Positions 36,682 through 45,561 of a stretch of 64,000 bases of DNA are shown in pieces (position 1 is the first letter of the stretch; each line of letters opens with the position of its first letter). Below the pieces are notes generated by a model that saw nothing but the letters and a program-made list of their open reading frames with translations, was not told the origin of the DNA and did not search any database. The DNA comes from Enterovibrio norvegicus FF-33. Lineage in GTDB: Bacteria > Pseudomonadota > Gammaproteobacteria > Enterobacterales > Vibrionaceae. A program made the translations under genes and the position numbers. The stretch is taken from NCBI RefSeq assembly GCF_000286835.2, contig NZ_AJYD02000038.1, positions 1,950,888 to 2,014,887 of the forward strand, read 5' to 3'.

Positions 36682-37755
36682 TTAAATCGTCATACCCATT
36701 TGTGCGCGAATTGTGTCTGAAACAATGTCTCCCATCGCTCGACCATGACGCCCCAGAAACGCACCAAGTTGCCCACCGAAACGATCGCCATCTCTCGCGC
36801 CAACGTGCAAACTATCAAAACAGAGGTTTTCGATGCTTTGCATGTAAATCAATTTGTCATCATGATCACGCCATTGGTCATCACCACAAGTCAGAGGCTG
36901 ATTCAGCAACAATAAACGCTTTTCCTCTGGCAGGTCAGCCAACATTTTTGCCATGAGTTTTTGTAAGTTATAAGGACGACCATTTGGCGATTCGCCGGCC
37001 AACGCACTGTAAGCCAACGGGCATGTTTGAATACCCGTGTTGTGAGCTAATCGATAGCGCAAGGTCGCTGCGGTGCAATCAAGCCAAATCTCTGCATCCA
37101 ACGGCATAAGCACATTCGCGTGTGTCCCACGAATATGCCTGGCAACTTTATCGGCTTTGTTCATCAAGATGGTCAAGCGATTTTCTGTCATCGCTCCCAT
37201 CATGGGCACAATGGAATGGCAGATATCTAAATAGCAATCATCAATATTGCTGCTGGCGGAGTCCAAAACCACAATCACGCGATCAATCAACGGCTCATTA
37301 TCTGCATTGGTTTCTGATAGCAGTGCGCCAAGCTCACTCCATCGCTCCTGCGCGGGCTCATTTTCGCTCGGCAGATCTGCCTGCCACACGGTGAGTTGAT
37401 TCAATTGCTGACGGCGAATCTTCGAAGAAGCGTCGCTTTCATCGTTTTTTAAATCAGCAGCTCGCCAATCATACCCACCAAAAAGTGCCTGCACGGTCGC
37501 TGACTTCCCTGCACCTTTTGACCCGATGATCAGTAGATTGAGTGTGTTATGGGATAGCACCTGAAGGCGACGGTCAATACGCGCCTTGTAACTGGCATCC
37601 ATATCAGTAGACGCAGACACTTGCTGAGATATCGCGTCAAACAAGGGCAAACTAGACATCGCGTTAAGCGCTGGCTTCTTGCCGCTCTCGGACACCTGCG
37701 AGCGAAAAATTCTTGGATTAAAAATCGATGTGTTGACGTGGTTATCGAACTGCAT
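36682..37755 (-). CDS. Uncharacterised GTPase-like protein (paralogue 2)
   Basis: A 357-residue paralogue of the neighbouring GTPase. P-loop GSKGAGKS is at 78-85 and NKAD at 199-202. The G3 motif appears decayed: the equivalent of WDYPGH reads WQADLPS, lacking the glycine of DxxG. It has a longer N-terminal tail (about 70 residues) and the same C-terminal zipper (GARDGDRFGGQLGAFLG, about 322-340). I place the start at ATG 37755, preceded by GGAGAGGAG. About 200 bases separate the two genes, which are transcribed in the same direction. Function unknown; possibly one active and one regulatory partner. Confidence 0.75.
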   Translation of the reverse strand: MQFDNHVNTSIFNPRIFRSQVSESGKKPALNAMSSLPLFDAISQQVSASTDMDASYKARIDRRLQVLSHNTLNLLIIGSKGAGKSATVQALFGGYDWRAADLKNDESDASSKIRRQQLNQLTVWQADLPSENEPAQERWSELGALLSETNADNEPLIDRVIVVLDSASSNIDDCYLDICHSIVPMMGAMTENRLTILMNKADKVARHIRGTHANVLMPLDAEIWLDCTAATLRYRLAHNTGIQTCPLAYSALAGESPNGRPYNLQKLMAKMLADLPEEKRLLLLNQPLTCGDDQWRDHDDKLIYMQSIENLCFDSLHVGARDGDRFGGQLGAFLGRHGRAMGDIVSDTIRAQMGMTI

Positions 37756-38000
37756 AGTGCGGGCTCTCCTCTCCATTAGAATCACTGCTGAACCTTACGC
37801 TCTTGCTTCCCTACTATATGCATAGATATGACCAGCGAAGTGTCTCGCACTTGATAGGATCGGATAGTTTTCGCCGTGAATTTATCACCCTTGCGCTTTT
37901 AGGCCGCTAGACGCTCAGTTGCATTCATCACTAAATTTGACTACTTTATCAACAGTTGTAACCAAACCATCTGTAGCCAAAACATCAAGGAGGATAGCGA

Positions 38001-38090
38001 ATGAATACGTGCACGCATGATGACAGCGCAGTGCTATTCCATTGGTACAACAACGATATCCAACTCGCCTACGACTTCCCTCGCGATTGA
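38001..38090 (+). CDS. tnaC: Tryptophanase operon leader peptide
   Basis: A 29-codon leader before tnaA with a strong ribosome site (AAGGAGGA). W15, D19 and P27 keep exactly the spacing of W12, D16 and P24 of E. coli TnaC, the residues that stall the ribosome when tryptophan is bound. It differs in having two more residues (Arg-Asp) after the Pro instead of ending there. It is too short for standard gene finders. Stalling at the stop would block Rho access to the mRNA downstream and permit tnaA transcription. Confidence 0.85.
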   Translation: MNTCTHDDSAVLFHWYNNDIQLAYDFPRD

Positions 38091-38264
38091 TCCTCGCTGA
38101 CGCACTCGCGTCGATATTTCACCTCGTTTAAACACTCACAATTTGCTCGCACGTCCCTTTTTTGTTGGGGTCGGTTTGTGGTTTCTGCGCTTTCCTGATC
38201 GCTCACTCGTGAATCATCAGGCGAAGAAAACACCGTCCGTGCGAGCGTAAAAAGGATCAATCCT
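38091..38264 (+). promoter_or_regulatory. tnaC-tnaA spacer, presumed Rho-dependent attenuation region
   Basis: A 174-base spacer. Its first 60 bases are C-rich with few G (TCCTCGCTGACGCACTCGCG then TTTCACCTCG), as expected for a rut site right after the leader stop codon. No hairpin with a T-run is seen, supporting Rho-dependent rather than intrinsic attenuation. AAAAGGATC precedes the tnaA ATG. Confidence 0.6.
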
Positions 38265-39665
38265 ATGAAACGCTTACCAGAACCGTTCCGTATTAAAATG
38301 GTTGAACGCATCAAAATGACCACCCCTGAACATCGCGCGCAAGCATTAGAAACCGCGGGGCTCAACCCGTTTTTGCTCAAAAGCGAAGATGTTTACATTG
38401 ATCTGCTCACCGACTCCGGTACAGGCGCAATGAGCGATAACCAGTGGGCTGGCATGATGATGGGCGATGAGGCTTATGCAGGCAGCCGTAACTACTACAA
38501 CTTGTGTGATGCGGTAAAACACTTCTTTGGTTATGAACTCACCGTGCCGACCCACCAAGGGCGTGGCGCAGAGCAAATTCTGTTCCCTTGTTTAATTGAA
38601 CGGATGCGTCAGGTACGCGGGGGCACAAACCCTGTGTTTATCTCTAACTACCATTTCGATACCACGGCAGGTCACGTTGAAATGAACGGTGGTAAGGCCA
38701 TCAATGTGCTGACCGAAAAAGCCTTCGACACCGACACCTATGACGACTGGAAAGGCAATTTTGACCTCGATACATTGCGCGAGACCATTGCGCAGCATGG
38801 CGCGCACAATATCGCAGCCATTATTACTACTATTACTTGCAACAGCTCCGGCGGTCAGCCGGTTTCCATGGCGAACATGCGCGAGGTTTACCAAATCGCC
38901 AAAGAAGCCGATATTCCGGTGGTGATTGATTCCGCGCGCTATTGCGAGAACGCTTGGTTTATCAAACAGCGCGAAACGGGTTACGAAAACCACTCGATCA
39001 CTGACATCATTCGCGAAATGTATACTTATGGCGATATGCTCACCATGTCTGCCAAGAAAGATCCACTGGTGAATATCGGCGGGCTTTGCTGTGTGCGCGA
39101 CCATGAAGAACTGTTCCAAGCCGTGCAAACACGCTGCGTGCCCATGGAAGGTTTTATCACCTATGGCGGGATGGCTGGCCGTGATATGGAAGCACTGGCA
39201 AGAGGTTTACACGAAGGTGCGGAGGAAGATTACCTTAACTACCGAATTCGTCAGGTGGAGTATTTGGGCGAGCGTTTACGCGAAGGGGGAATTCCCATCC
39301 AATACCCAACAGGGGGTCATGCTGTGTTTGTCGATGCGGGGAAAATGCTGCCTCATATTCCCGCCGAACAATTCCCGGGCCATGTGCTCGCTAACGCCTT
39401 ATATGTGGAAGCCGGTATTCGCGCGGTTGAAATTGGCTCTTTGCTGCTTGGGCGAGACCCATCAACGGGAGATCAGAAACCATCCCCGATGGAGCTGATG
39501 CGACTCACTATTCCCCGCCGCGTGTACACCAACGACCACATGGATTACATCGCAGACGCGTTGATTGAACTTAAAGAAAAAGCCGCGTCGCTTAAAGGGC
39601 TCGATTTCACCTACGAGCCAACAGTGCTGCGACACTTTACGGCCAAATTTAGAGAAAAAAAGTAG
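38265..39665 (+). CDS. tnaA: Tryptophanase
   Basis: A 466-residue PLP enzyme that splits tryptophan into indole, pyruvate and ammonia. The PLP lysine is K265 in MSAKKD. Much of the wording ([28 protein letters not shown]) resembles tyrosine phenol-lyase, but the diagnostic substrate positions are tryptophanase-like: FDTTAGH has Asp where phenol-lyase has Thr, and AVEIGS has Val where phenol-lyase has the phenol-binding Arg. The TnaC leader supports this. No tnaB permease gene follows; a terminator comes 18 bases after the stop. Confidence 0.93.
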   Translation: MKRLPEPFRIKMVERIKMTTPEHRAQALETAGLNPFLLKSEDVYIDLLTDSGTGAMSDNQWAGMMMGDEAYAGSRNYYNLCDAVKHFFGYELTVPTHQGRGAEQILFPCLIERMRQVRGGTNPVFISNYHFDTTAGHVEMNGGKAINVLTEKAFDTDTYDDWKGNFDLDTLRETIAQHGAHNIAAIITTITCNSSGGQPVSMANMREVYQIAKEADIPVVIDSARYCENAWFIKQRETGYENHSITDIIREMYTYGDMLTMSAKKDPLVNIGGLCCVRDHEELFQAVQTRCVPMEGFITYGGMAGRDMEALARGLHEGAEEDYLNYRIRQVEYLGERLREGGIPIQYPTGGHAVFVDAGKMLPHIPAEQFPGHVLANALYVEAGIRAVEIGSLLLGRDPSTGDQKPSPMELMRLTIPRRVYTNDHMDYIADALIELKEKAASLKGLDFTYEPTVLRHFTAKFREKK

Positions 39666-39682
39666 TATCGGATTCATACCAC

Positions 39683-39714
39683 ATCTCCTCCCTCTTATCA
39701 GGGAGGGGATTTTT
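39683..39714 (+). terminator. Terminator after tnaA
   Basis: An 11-base stem ATCTCCTCCCT/AGGGAGGGGAT (one G-T pair) with a six-base loop, followed by TTTT. It closes the tna operon without a permease gene. Confidence 0.85.
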
Positions 39715-40082
39715 AAAATCAAAACTAATTATGAAAGTATATCTCCGACATGTCCTTTCTTATTAATTTAAATAACTTCTCCTCCCTATACCCACATTAT
39801 CAACAGCATAAAAAAGAGTTTTACCTCAGACTCCATCTAAATAATAAAAGTAATTTCACCATGCCTTAATAATTGGACGTGAATCAAAAGTCATACACAG
39901 TGTGAATTCACCAAAAATAAACCATTGCCTTGTTTCAGGCTGTTACTATCCTTTCAGTAGCCTGATTTAATGTTTAGACAATCCCCTTCCTCTCTCACCA
40001 TTAAAAGTGGTTCAGGCTGTAGTCATTATAAAAAGACTAATAGCTGGCGTTCAAGCCAATCAACATTTAATGGATAAATACC
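39715..40082. other. AT-rich leader of the unknown three-gene cassette
   Basis: About 370 non-coding bases, clearly more AT-rich than the flanking genes. A bulged hairpin lies at 39935-39965 (TCAGGC/GCCTGA plus TACT/AGTA, loop ATCCTTTC) followed by TTTAATGTTTA. It may be a terminator, attenuator or leader fold for the gene at 40083. No ORF is supported. Confidence 0.4.
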
Positions 40083-40451
40083 ATGTCTATTCATATATAT
40101 AGAAACAACATCATCACGCATGAAGGTCAATCTACCGTGGATGATTTCATTACTGAAATCCAAGCCAAGTTTGACGAAATAAACGAAGTAGAAAATCTCA
40201 CTGTATATTCTGGCTATCATGGAGATGAGAATGGAGACTGGTTCATTGATTTTGATGACCAAGAAGTGGCCGACACAAAAAAATTGGCCACAAATTTCAA
40301 GAAAGCCTCCGTTTTTTTCATTTCCAAAAAAGCGTCAACGCTACTCAGTGACGAAGATATAAAGTCTGCCTGCAAAAAGGGAAATGTTTTTTTCACATGG
40401 TGTGATAGTGACACAAAAATCAAATCAATTATGGGGGAACTTGCCGCATAA
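40083..40451 (+). CDS. Unknown small acidic protein (cassette gene 1)
   Basis: A 122-residue soluble protein that I do not recognise. It has an alternating strand/helix pattern, an acidic loop GYHGDENGDW (44-53), and a second block FFTWCDSD (103-110) containing one of two cysteines. The GYHG/WCDSD pair recalls His and Cys motifs of caspase-like folds, but spacing and order are too weak to claim it. Ribosome site GGATAA precedes the ATG. The next gene follows after 55 bases in the same direction, suggesting an operon. AT-rich compared with tnaA and malY. Confidence 0.7.
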   Translation: MSIHIYRNNIITHEGQSTVDDFITEIQAKFDEINEVENLTVYSGYHGDENGDWFIDFDDQEVADTKKLATNFKKASVFFISKKASTLLSDEDIKSACKKGNVFFTWCDSDTKIKSIMGELAA

Positions 40452-40506
40452 AGCACCCCACTCTGGTTTCTAAACTTCCCTATTTACACTGTATGAGGAT
40501 ATTCCC

Positions 40507-41589
40507 ATGGCAGATAATGCAGAAATCAAAGCCACTGAAATAAAACCACCAGCCAGTAACCCGCATAACATTGAGGCGACGAAGTACTACATTTTCAATC
40601 AAACGGGCAACATAATGATGTCCAGCACCATAGATTCGAATACACCTATCTCTGAGGACGTTCAGAAGATTTTTTCTGAGGTTTCTGTGTTTTTTGCGGG
40701 GATGTCTCGGGCAATGAGCACAACCAAAAACCCTGCAACGGGTAAACCTTACTCCTTGTATAACTATGCCGCTTTAGAGAGTGTCATAAAAGGTTCGGGC
40801 TTGTTCGTTCATGTCACAGAAGAAGACGTCACCCACTCCAGCAAAAGCGGCGGCGCAACGTTCAGCAAGGAATTAATTGAATCACTACTTGGGCTCGCAA
40901 CCGGACTGGGTGGGCTCGCCTTTGCCTCTTCCATGATCTCATCAATTGGCCAAGAAGGTTTAAACATTTCAGCCAGTCAGGATAAAACCAACAGTAAAGT
41001 CGGCAACATCGTTTTTGTTTGTGAATACCTCTTGGGCATGCCTTCTATCAGCGCCATTGTTGTCTACGCTGATATGGCGAAAAATGAAGTCGCCTTTAAG
41101 GCCGGTCCTTGCATAAAAGGTCATTCGTCTAGCGTTACGCTGACTATGCACAAAGACACCTATATGTTCGTAACACCCACTTTTATTCATGAATATGCTG
41201 GCGATCTTGGCTCTATTAATTCCGATCCTCAGTATTTGGCGATGATCAACTGGCTTGGCGGGCTGCTACTTAGAACGCCAACGATATTTAATGTTGCTGA
41301 TAGGGGTAACGGATACGCATCTGTTGATTCAGGCTCAGCACTTGTTGCCGGACATTCCTACGCACTGCAAGGTCAGTTCCTTCCTACCGATAAAGTCTCT
41401 CTCAAATGGGCATCGGGAGCGACAACCTCTACCTTCTCAGAACCGAATTACACTGGCGATCAAATTGCTTTCACCGTCAATGGCACCATGGATGACGAAT
41501 CAGCCATCAATGTGGTCTTGACCGATGGCGGTAAAGATACCGTGGTTGCTTCCTCTCCAGGATCATTCACCGTCACCAGCGGTACCTAA
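40507..41589 (+). CDS. Unknown protein with paralogous core, hydrophobic segment and Ig-like tail (cassette gene 2)
   Basis: A 360-residue protein without a signal peptide. Residues 26-103 (YYIFNQTGNI, DVQKIFSEVS, NPATGKPYSLYNYAALE, GLFVHV) align with residues 54-131 of the protein two genes on. Residues 120-150 form a Gly/Leu/Ser-rich hydrophobic stretch (LLGLATGLGGLAFASSM), possibly membrane-active. Residues 165-228 form the second shared block (VGNIVFVCEYLLGMP...DTYMFVTPTFI). About 275-360 looks like a beta-sandwich (Ig-like) domain that the paralogue lacks. I know no family for it. GAGGAT precedes the ATG; a terminator follows. Confidence 0.72.
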   Translation: MADNAEIKATEIKPPASNPHNIEATKYYIFNQTGNIMMSSTIDSNTPISEDVQKIFSEVSVFFAGMSRAMSTTKNPATGKPYSLYNYAALESVIKGSGLFVHVTEEDVTHSSKSGGATFSKELIESLLGLATGLGGLAFASSMISSIGQEGLNISASQDKTNSKVGNIVFVCEYLLGMPSISAIVVYADMAKNEVAFKAGPCIKGHSSSVTLTMHKDTYMFVTPTFIHEYAGDLGSINSDPQYLAMINWLGGLLLRTPTIFNVADRGNGYASVDSGSALVAGHSYALQGQFLPTDKVSLKWASGATTSTFSEPNYTGDQIAFTVNGTMDDESAINVVLTDGGKDTVVASSPGSFTVTSGT

Positions 41590-41594
41590 GCCAG

Positions 41595-41627
41595 AACGCC
41601 GCTTTACCGCCTAGGTAAAACGGCGTT
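41595..41627 (+). terminator. Terminator between cassette genes 2 and 3
   Basis: A two-part stem AACGCCG/CGGCGTT and TTTACC/GGTAAA with one C-A mismatch, loop GCCTA, then TTTATC. It lies just after the stop of gene 2, so gene 3 is either read through or has its own promoter. Confidence 0.8.
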
Positions 41628-41654
41628 TTATCAATGGTGCTTTGAGCGATAACC

Positions 41655-42500
41655 ATGGAAACGACGCGAATCGAATTGTTCAGTGACTTCTTCCCCCCGC
41701 TTCTTCTTGTGATGGCTGGCGCTATTTTATTACTTATTATTTATGCCATATGGGGTAAGCGTCGACATATCGCACCCAAAGAACCCACCCCGAAAGAAAA
41801 ACTCGCACCATCACGCTATGTCATCCTCAATGAGACGGGAAACATCGTCATTGCAAGCCATCGCCCTCCGAGCGAAAAGCTCCCTGACGACGTCCAAAAG
41901 TTGTTTCTCGAAGCCATCAGCATGCTATGTATGATGACAAAAGCCGTCGCCTCAACCACCGACCCACAGACAGGCAGACCATGCTCCATCTACAACCAAT
42001 ACGCACTTGAACAGATGCTGGCGCATCACCCTCTATTTGTTCATATTGGGCAAGTATCGACGGAATATGAGGTACGAAAAAACAATGATTTAATAAAGAA
42101 AACGTCTGATGACATGTTTGGTGTGAAAAACAATGACAACGTGAATAAGAAAATCAAAGCGATTTACACCAGCATGGAACTCGCGGCAAAAGCCGTCAGT
42201 CAAAGCGGTGAAAATGCACACGCCAAGTTTGGCTATTTAACGCTGTACTGCGAAGACATCATGGGGGTACCTGTGATCACGGCAGTGCTTACCCACTTAG
42301 GGAGAGAGGAATCAGCAAAACTTCAGGTGCTTGCAACGAAACCGCTATGGAACATAAAAAAAGACGTCATCAATATGCGAAGAGATTCGTACCTATACAA
42401 CAGCCCTTCCATGCAAGAGCAGTTCTCTTTGGACACACTGACTGACGCCTTAAAACGTACTCAATCGCCCTCATATCCGCCAGATAACGAAAACGATTAA
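41655..42500 (+). CDS. Membrane-anchored paralogue of cassette gene 2 (cassette gene 3)
   Basis: A 281-residue protein. A single membrane helix (about 14-34, LLLVMAGAILLLIIYAIWG) is followed by KRR, so the bulk faces the cytoplasm if the positive-inside rule holds. Residues 54-131 (YVILNETGNI, DVQKLFLEAI, DPQTGRPCSIYNQYALEQ, PLFVHI) and 191-252 (KFGYLTLYCEDIMGVP...DSYLYNSPSM) match cassette gene 2. It lacks the hydrophobic stretch and the Ig-like tail; a Lys/Asn-rich helical region takes the middle. The start codon has only a weak ribosome site. Function unknown. Confidence 0.72.
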   Translation: METTRIELFSDFFPPLLLVMAGAILLLIIYAIWGKRRHIAPKEPTPKEKLAPSRYVILNETGNIVIASHRPPSEKLPDDVQKLFLEAISMLCMMTKAVASTTDPQTGRPCSIYNQYALEQMLAHHPLFVHIGQVSTEYEVRKNNDLIKKTSDDMFGVKNNDNVNKKIKAIYTSMELAAKAVSQSGENAHAKFGYLTLYCEDIMGVPVITAVLTHLGREESAKLQVLATKPLWNIKKDVINMRRDSYLYNSPSMQEQFSLDTLTDALKRTQSPSYPPDNEND

Positions 42501-42529
42501 CCCGTTTTCCCCTCAATCAGCGGCGTAAA

Positions 42530-43708
42530 TTAATGGGTCTGAAGCCTGATCGCGCCCACGAGCGCATCCAACCCCGCCTGTACTTTCGAACGTGGACAGC
42601 CAAGGTTCAATCGCACATAACCTTGTCCAACCTCGCCATAAACGCCGCCGTCCATGATTGCCACGTTGAAATGTTCAATCAGGTCACTTTGTAGTTTTTG
42701 CATATCGAGATTCAAAGCAGAAAGATCGAGCCATGCCAAATACGTGGCATCTGGCACCTGATATTGCACGTTAGCAAAGGCACTATTCAACGTATCACGC
42801 ACCAGCTCATGGCTTTCTTTCACATACGCATTCAACGCAGTCAGCCATGTTTCTCCGTGGTTATAAGCCGCCATCATCCCGATGACACCCAGGATGGATG
42901 GAGACGATAGTCCGTCTACTTCTTTCAGTTTGAACAAATAGTCATTACGCGATTGTTCGCTAGAAATCATGGCATACGCGCCATTGAGCGCCGGAATATT
43001 GAAAGACTTAGACGCCGAAGTCACCAATGCCCAACGCTGTTTCATGCCAAAACCCAACCATGGCGCATGTGCTTTAAACGCAACATCCATGTGAATTTCA
43101 TCCGAGATCAAGGCAACATCGTGTTCATCGCAAAGCGCTGCAATACGCTCAAGTTCTTTGCGGCTCCAAACTCGTCCCGTTGGGTTGTGCGGGCTGCATA
43201 ACAAGAACACGGTGGTGTCAGGTTGCGCCAACTGCTGTTCCAGTAGCGGCCAGTTAATCTCCCAACCGCTGGCGATTTTTAGCAACGGATTGCGAATACA
43301 GCGACGACCTGCGCCTTCGACCAGTTTGTCGAATGCATCATAGGCGGGTGTTTGAAACACGATGCCATCGCCAGCATGGCTCCATTTCTCAATCAACTTG
43401 GCAATGATATAAATCACCGATGGGCCATAAACAAGGGTGTCTTTATCAATCTGGGTATCGAATCTGCGTTGATACCAGCGTTCAATCGCGCCTTTAAAAT
43501 CATCGTGATTCCAACGGCTATAACCCAGCACCGGATGCTCTAAACGTGCTTTTAATGCGTCAATCACGGCATCTGGTGCCGCGAAATCCATGTCTGAAAT
43601 GGTGAACGGTAGCAAGCCCGCTTTGCCAAATCTGTCCTGCACATAATCCCATTGCGTGCAGTAAGTGCCCATGCGGTCAACCGGCGTATCAAAATTCATT
43701 GTTGTCAT
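42530..43708 (-). CDS. malY: MalY/PatB-type PLP C-S lyase and putative maltose-regulon modulator
   Basis: A 392-residue fold-type I PLP enzyme, the length of E. coli MalY (390). LLCSPHNPTGRVWSRKEL and the PLP lysine block TSASKSFNIPALNGAY are family hallmarks. MalY cleaves cystathionine and cysteine conjugates and in E. coli dampens MalT. The ATG at 43708 (MTTMNFDTPVDRMG) has GGATGAG upstream and is preferred over GTG 43720. It follows malX in the same direction, with an attenuator hairpin in the gap. Confidence 0.92.
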   Translation of the reverse strand: MTTMNFDTPVDRMGTYCTQWDYVQDRFGKAGLLPFTISDMDFAAPDAVIDALKARLEHPVLGYSRWNHDDFKGAIERWYQRRFDTQIDKDTLVYGPSVIYIIAKLIEKWSHAGDGIVFQTPAYDAFDKLVEGAGRRCIRNPLLKIASGWEINWPLLEQQLAQPDTTVFLLCSPHNPTGRVWSRKELERIAALCDEHDVALISDEIHMDVAFKAHAPWLGFGMKQRWALVTSASKSFNIPALNGAYAMISSEQSRNDYLFKLKEVDGLSSPSILGVIGMMAAYNHGETWLTALNAYVKESHELVRDTLNSAFANVQYQVPDATYLAWLDLSALNLDMQKLQSDLIEHFNVAIMDGGVYGEVGQGYVRLNLGCPRSKVQAGLDALVGAIRLQTH

Positions 43709-43730
43709 TTTCTCATCCACACAAACAAGA

Positions 43731-43769
43731 AAACCCTCGGTCTGACTTTGACCGTCAATCCGAGGGTTT
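43731..43769 (-). terminator. Intra-operon hairpin between malX and malY
   Basis: A ten-base stem AAACCCTCGG/CCGAGGGTTT with an inner TTGAC/GTCAA pairing, followed on the minus strand by TCTTGTTTGT. It lies 18 bases after the malX stop and would lower malY expression relative to malX. Confidence 0.8.
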
Positions 43770-43786
43770 TAGGGGGAACCGTTTAA

Positions 43787-45361
43787 TTAGCTCGCGGTCA
43801 TCAACGCTTGCATTTCATTCTTCACAAGGTGTACTTGCGTACCAATAACCACTTGCAGGCTATGTGCATCGAGCTTAACCACACCCAATGCGCCGTAAGC
43901 TTTCAGCTTGCCAGCATCCACCAAATCCATGTTGTCGACCGTCAAACGAAGGCGAGTGATGCAGTTGTCTAGCGAAGTGATATTCCCTTTACCACCAAGG
44001 GCTTTCAGAATCGCTGCACCTTTACCCGATTCGTTGATAAATGCCGCTTCTAGCTCGCCATCTACTTCCGCAGTATCCACTTCACGACCGGGTGTTTTCA
44101 GATTGAACTTCAAGATAGCGAACTTGAATACGGTGTAGTAAACCGCAAACCATGCCGCTGCGACCACTGGCACCAAGTACCATTTCGTTGCTGTACCTTG
44201 CAGTACGCCGAACACCAAGAAGTCGATGATGTTGCCATCGGTGTTACCAATGGTCACGTCCAGCAAGCCCATCACCATGAAGCCAAGGCCAGTCAGGATT
44301 GCGTGAACCACGTACAGCACAGGGGCAACGAATAGGAACAGGAATTCCAACGGCTCGGTAATACCACCGACCACACACGCCACCACACCAGAGATCAGTA
44401 GGGCTTTAATCTTTGAGCGGTTTTCAGGTTTAGCGCAGTGGTACATCGCCAATGCTGCACCAGGAAGGCCACCCAAGAACGCAGGCATCTTGCCTTGAGA
44501 TAGGAATGCAGTGACTTCTGGCGTGAAGCCGTTCGTTTCCGCACACGCTAGCTCAGAGTAGAAAATATTCAGTGCGCCAGAGACTGTCTCGCCACACACC
44601 GCCATGGTGCCACCCGCTTCGGTAAAGCGTACCAGCGCCACCAGAATATGGTGCAAGCCGATTGGCAGCAGAAGACGCTCACCCGTGCCGAACAGCATTG
44701 GGCCAAACGCGCCAGCACTTGCAATCAGATTGCCGATACCGTTGATGCCAGCCGCAAAGTAAGGCCACACGAAGGGAACCAGCACACCGACCACACCCAG
44801 TGTAATAGCCGAAATGATAGGAACGAAACGCGCACCACCGAAGAATGCTAACGCATCGGGCATTTTGAAGGTGTAGAAGCGCTGATGCAGTCTAGCAACG
44901 ATAATACCGACCATCACCGCACCCAAAATACCAGTGTCTATAGATTCAATGCCAATAATGCTCTTCACGCCATAGGCTTTACTTGCCACCGGATCGCCAA
45001 GCACGTTGGCCACTGTCAGGAAGAAGTTGATAGCAAGGTTGAACGCGGCATAGCCAACGAAGCCTGCAAAAGCGGCAACGCCTTTCTCTTCACGCGCCAT
45101 GCCAAGCGGAATCGCAATGGCGAACATAACAGGCAAATAAATGAATGCCACCAAGCCAATCTTGGTCATCCACATGAACAGGTATTGAAGCAAGATGTTA
45201 TCTAAAAAGGGGATGGCTTCACGGATTGCTGCGCTCGACAGCGAACTGCCGACCCCAAGCAAAATACCCGAGAACGCGAGGAGTGCCACAGGCAGCATGA
45301 AGGTTTTGCCAAGGCTTTGCAGAAACTCCCACATAGTGGTTTTTGTCGCTTTGTTCGTCAT
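43787..45361 (-). CDS. malX: PTS EIICB component, maltose/glucose type
   Basis: A 524-residue phosphotransferase permease. The IIC domain (about 15-400) has ten or so helices (for example LGKTFMLPVALLAFSGILLGVG, IGLHHILVALVRF and LPGAALAMYHCAKPENR). The IIB domain at about 445-520 holds the phospho-accepting Cys in SLDNCITRLRLTVDN. The ATG at 45361 is chosen for its GGAG site and because MTNKATKTTMWEFLQ is a typical start; the longer frame from 45445 would run over the operator. Located next to malY and malI as in E. coli. The natural sugar of MalX is unclear. Confidence 0.93.
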   Translation of the reverse strand: MTNKATKTTMWEFLQSLGKTFMLPVALLAFSGILLGVGSSLSSAAIREAIPFLDNILLQYLFMWMTKIGLVAFIYLPVMFAIAIPLGMAREEKGVAAFAGFVGYAAFNLAINFFLTVANVLGDPVASKAYGVKSIIGIESIDTGILGAVMVGIIVARLHQRFYTFKMPDALAFFGGARFVPIISAITLGVVGVLVPFVWPYFAAGINGIGNLIASAGAFGPMLFGTGERLLLPIGLHHILVALVRFTEAGGTMAVCGETVSGALNIFYSELACAETNGFTPEVTAFLSQGKMPAFLGGLPGAALAMYHCAKPENRSKIKALLISGVVACVVGGITEPLEFLFLFVAPVLYVVHAILTGLGFMVMGLLDVTIGNTDGNIIDFLVFGVLQGTATKWYLVPVVAAAWFAVYYTVFKFAILKFNLKTPGREVDTAEVDGELEAAFINESGKGAAILKALGGKGNITSLDNCITRLRLTVDNMDLVDAGKLKAYGALGVVKLDAHSLQVVIGTQVHLVKNEMQALMTAS

Positions 45362-45461
45362 AACAACTCTCCGAAACATGAGAACATGACAGAAGTGACG
45401 GGTCATCGGACCAGCACACTGAATAAGTGATTTCGGGGCCATCATAGGGGATTTAAATTTT

Positions 45462-45477
45462 GGTAAAACGTTTTATC
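45462..45477. promoter_or_regulatory. MalI operator 1 (malX side)
   Basis: GGTAAAACGTTTTATC, a near-perfect palindrome matching the known E. coli MalI site GATAAAACGTTTTATC in all but one position. It lies about 100 bases upstream of the malX start codon. Confidence 0.88.
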
Positions 45478-45561
45478 AAAACAAATGTGATCTCTGCATA
45501 CTCCCTTAATCCACAAATTTGATCCGGTTTAAAAAACGGGAAAATAACAGTATCCTTTCGA

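Noticed and set aside
37871..37886. CRP site upstream of tnaC (GTGAATTTATCAC)
   Set aside because: The two half-sites are five rather than six bases apart, so the match to the CRP consensus is not convincing although CRP control of tna is expected.
38592..39128. 178-codon open frame antisense to tnaA
   Set aside because: It mirrors the codon pattern of tnaA, has no ribosome site and encodes no recognisable domain.
40083..40451. Caspase/CHAT-like protease based on SGYHG and WCDSD
   Set aside because: The usual SG-H-G motif is interrupted by a Tyr, the Cys block lacks the D-x-C-x-S/G context, and the protein is too short for the fold. Kept only as an unknown protein.
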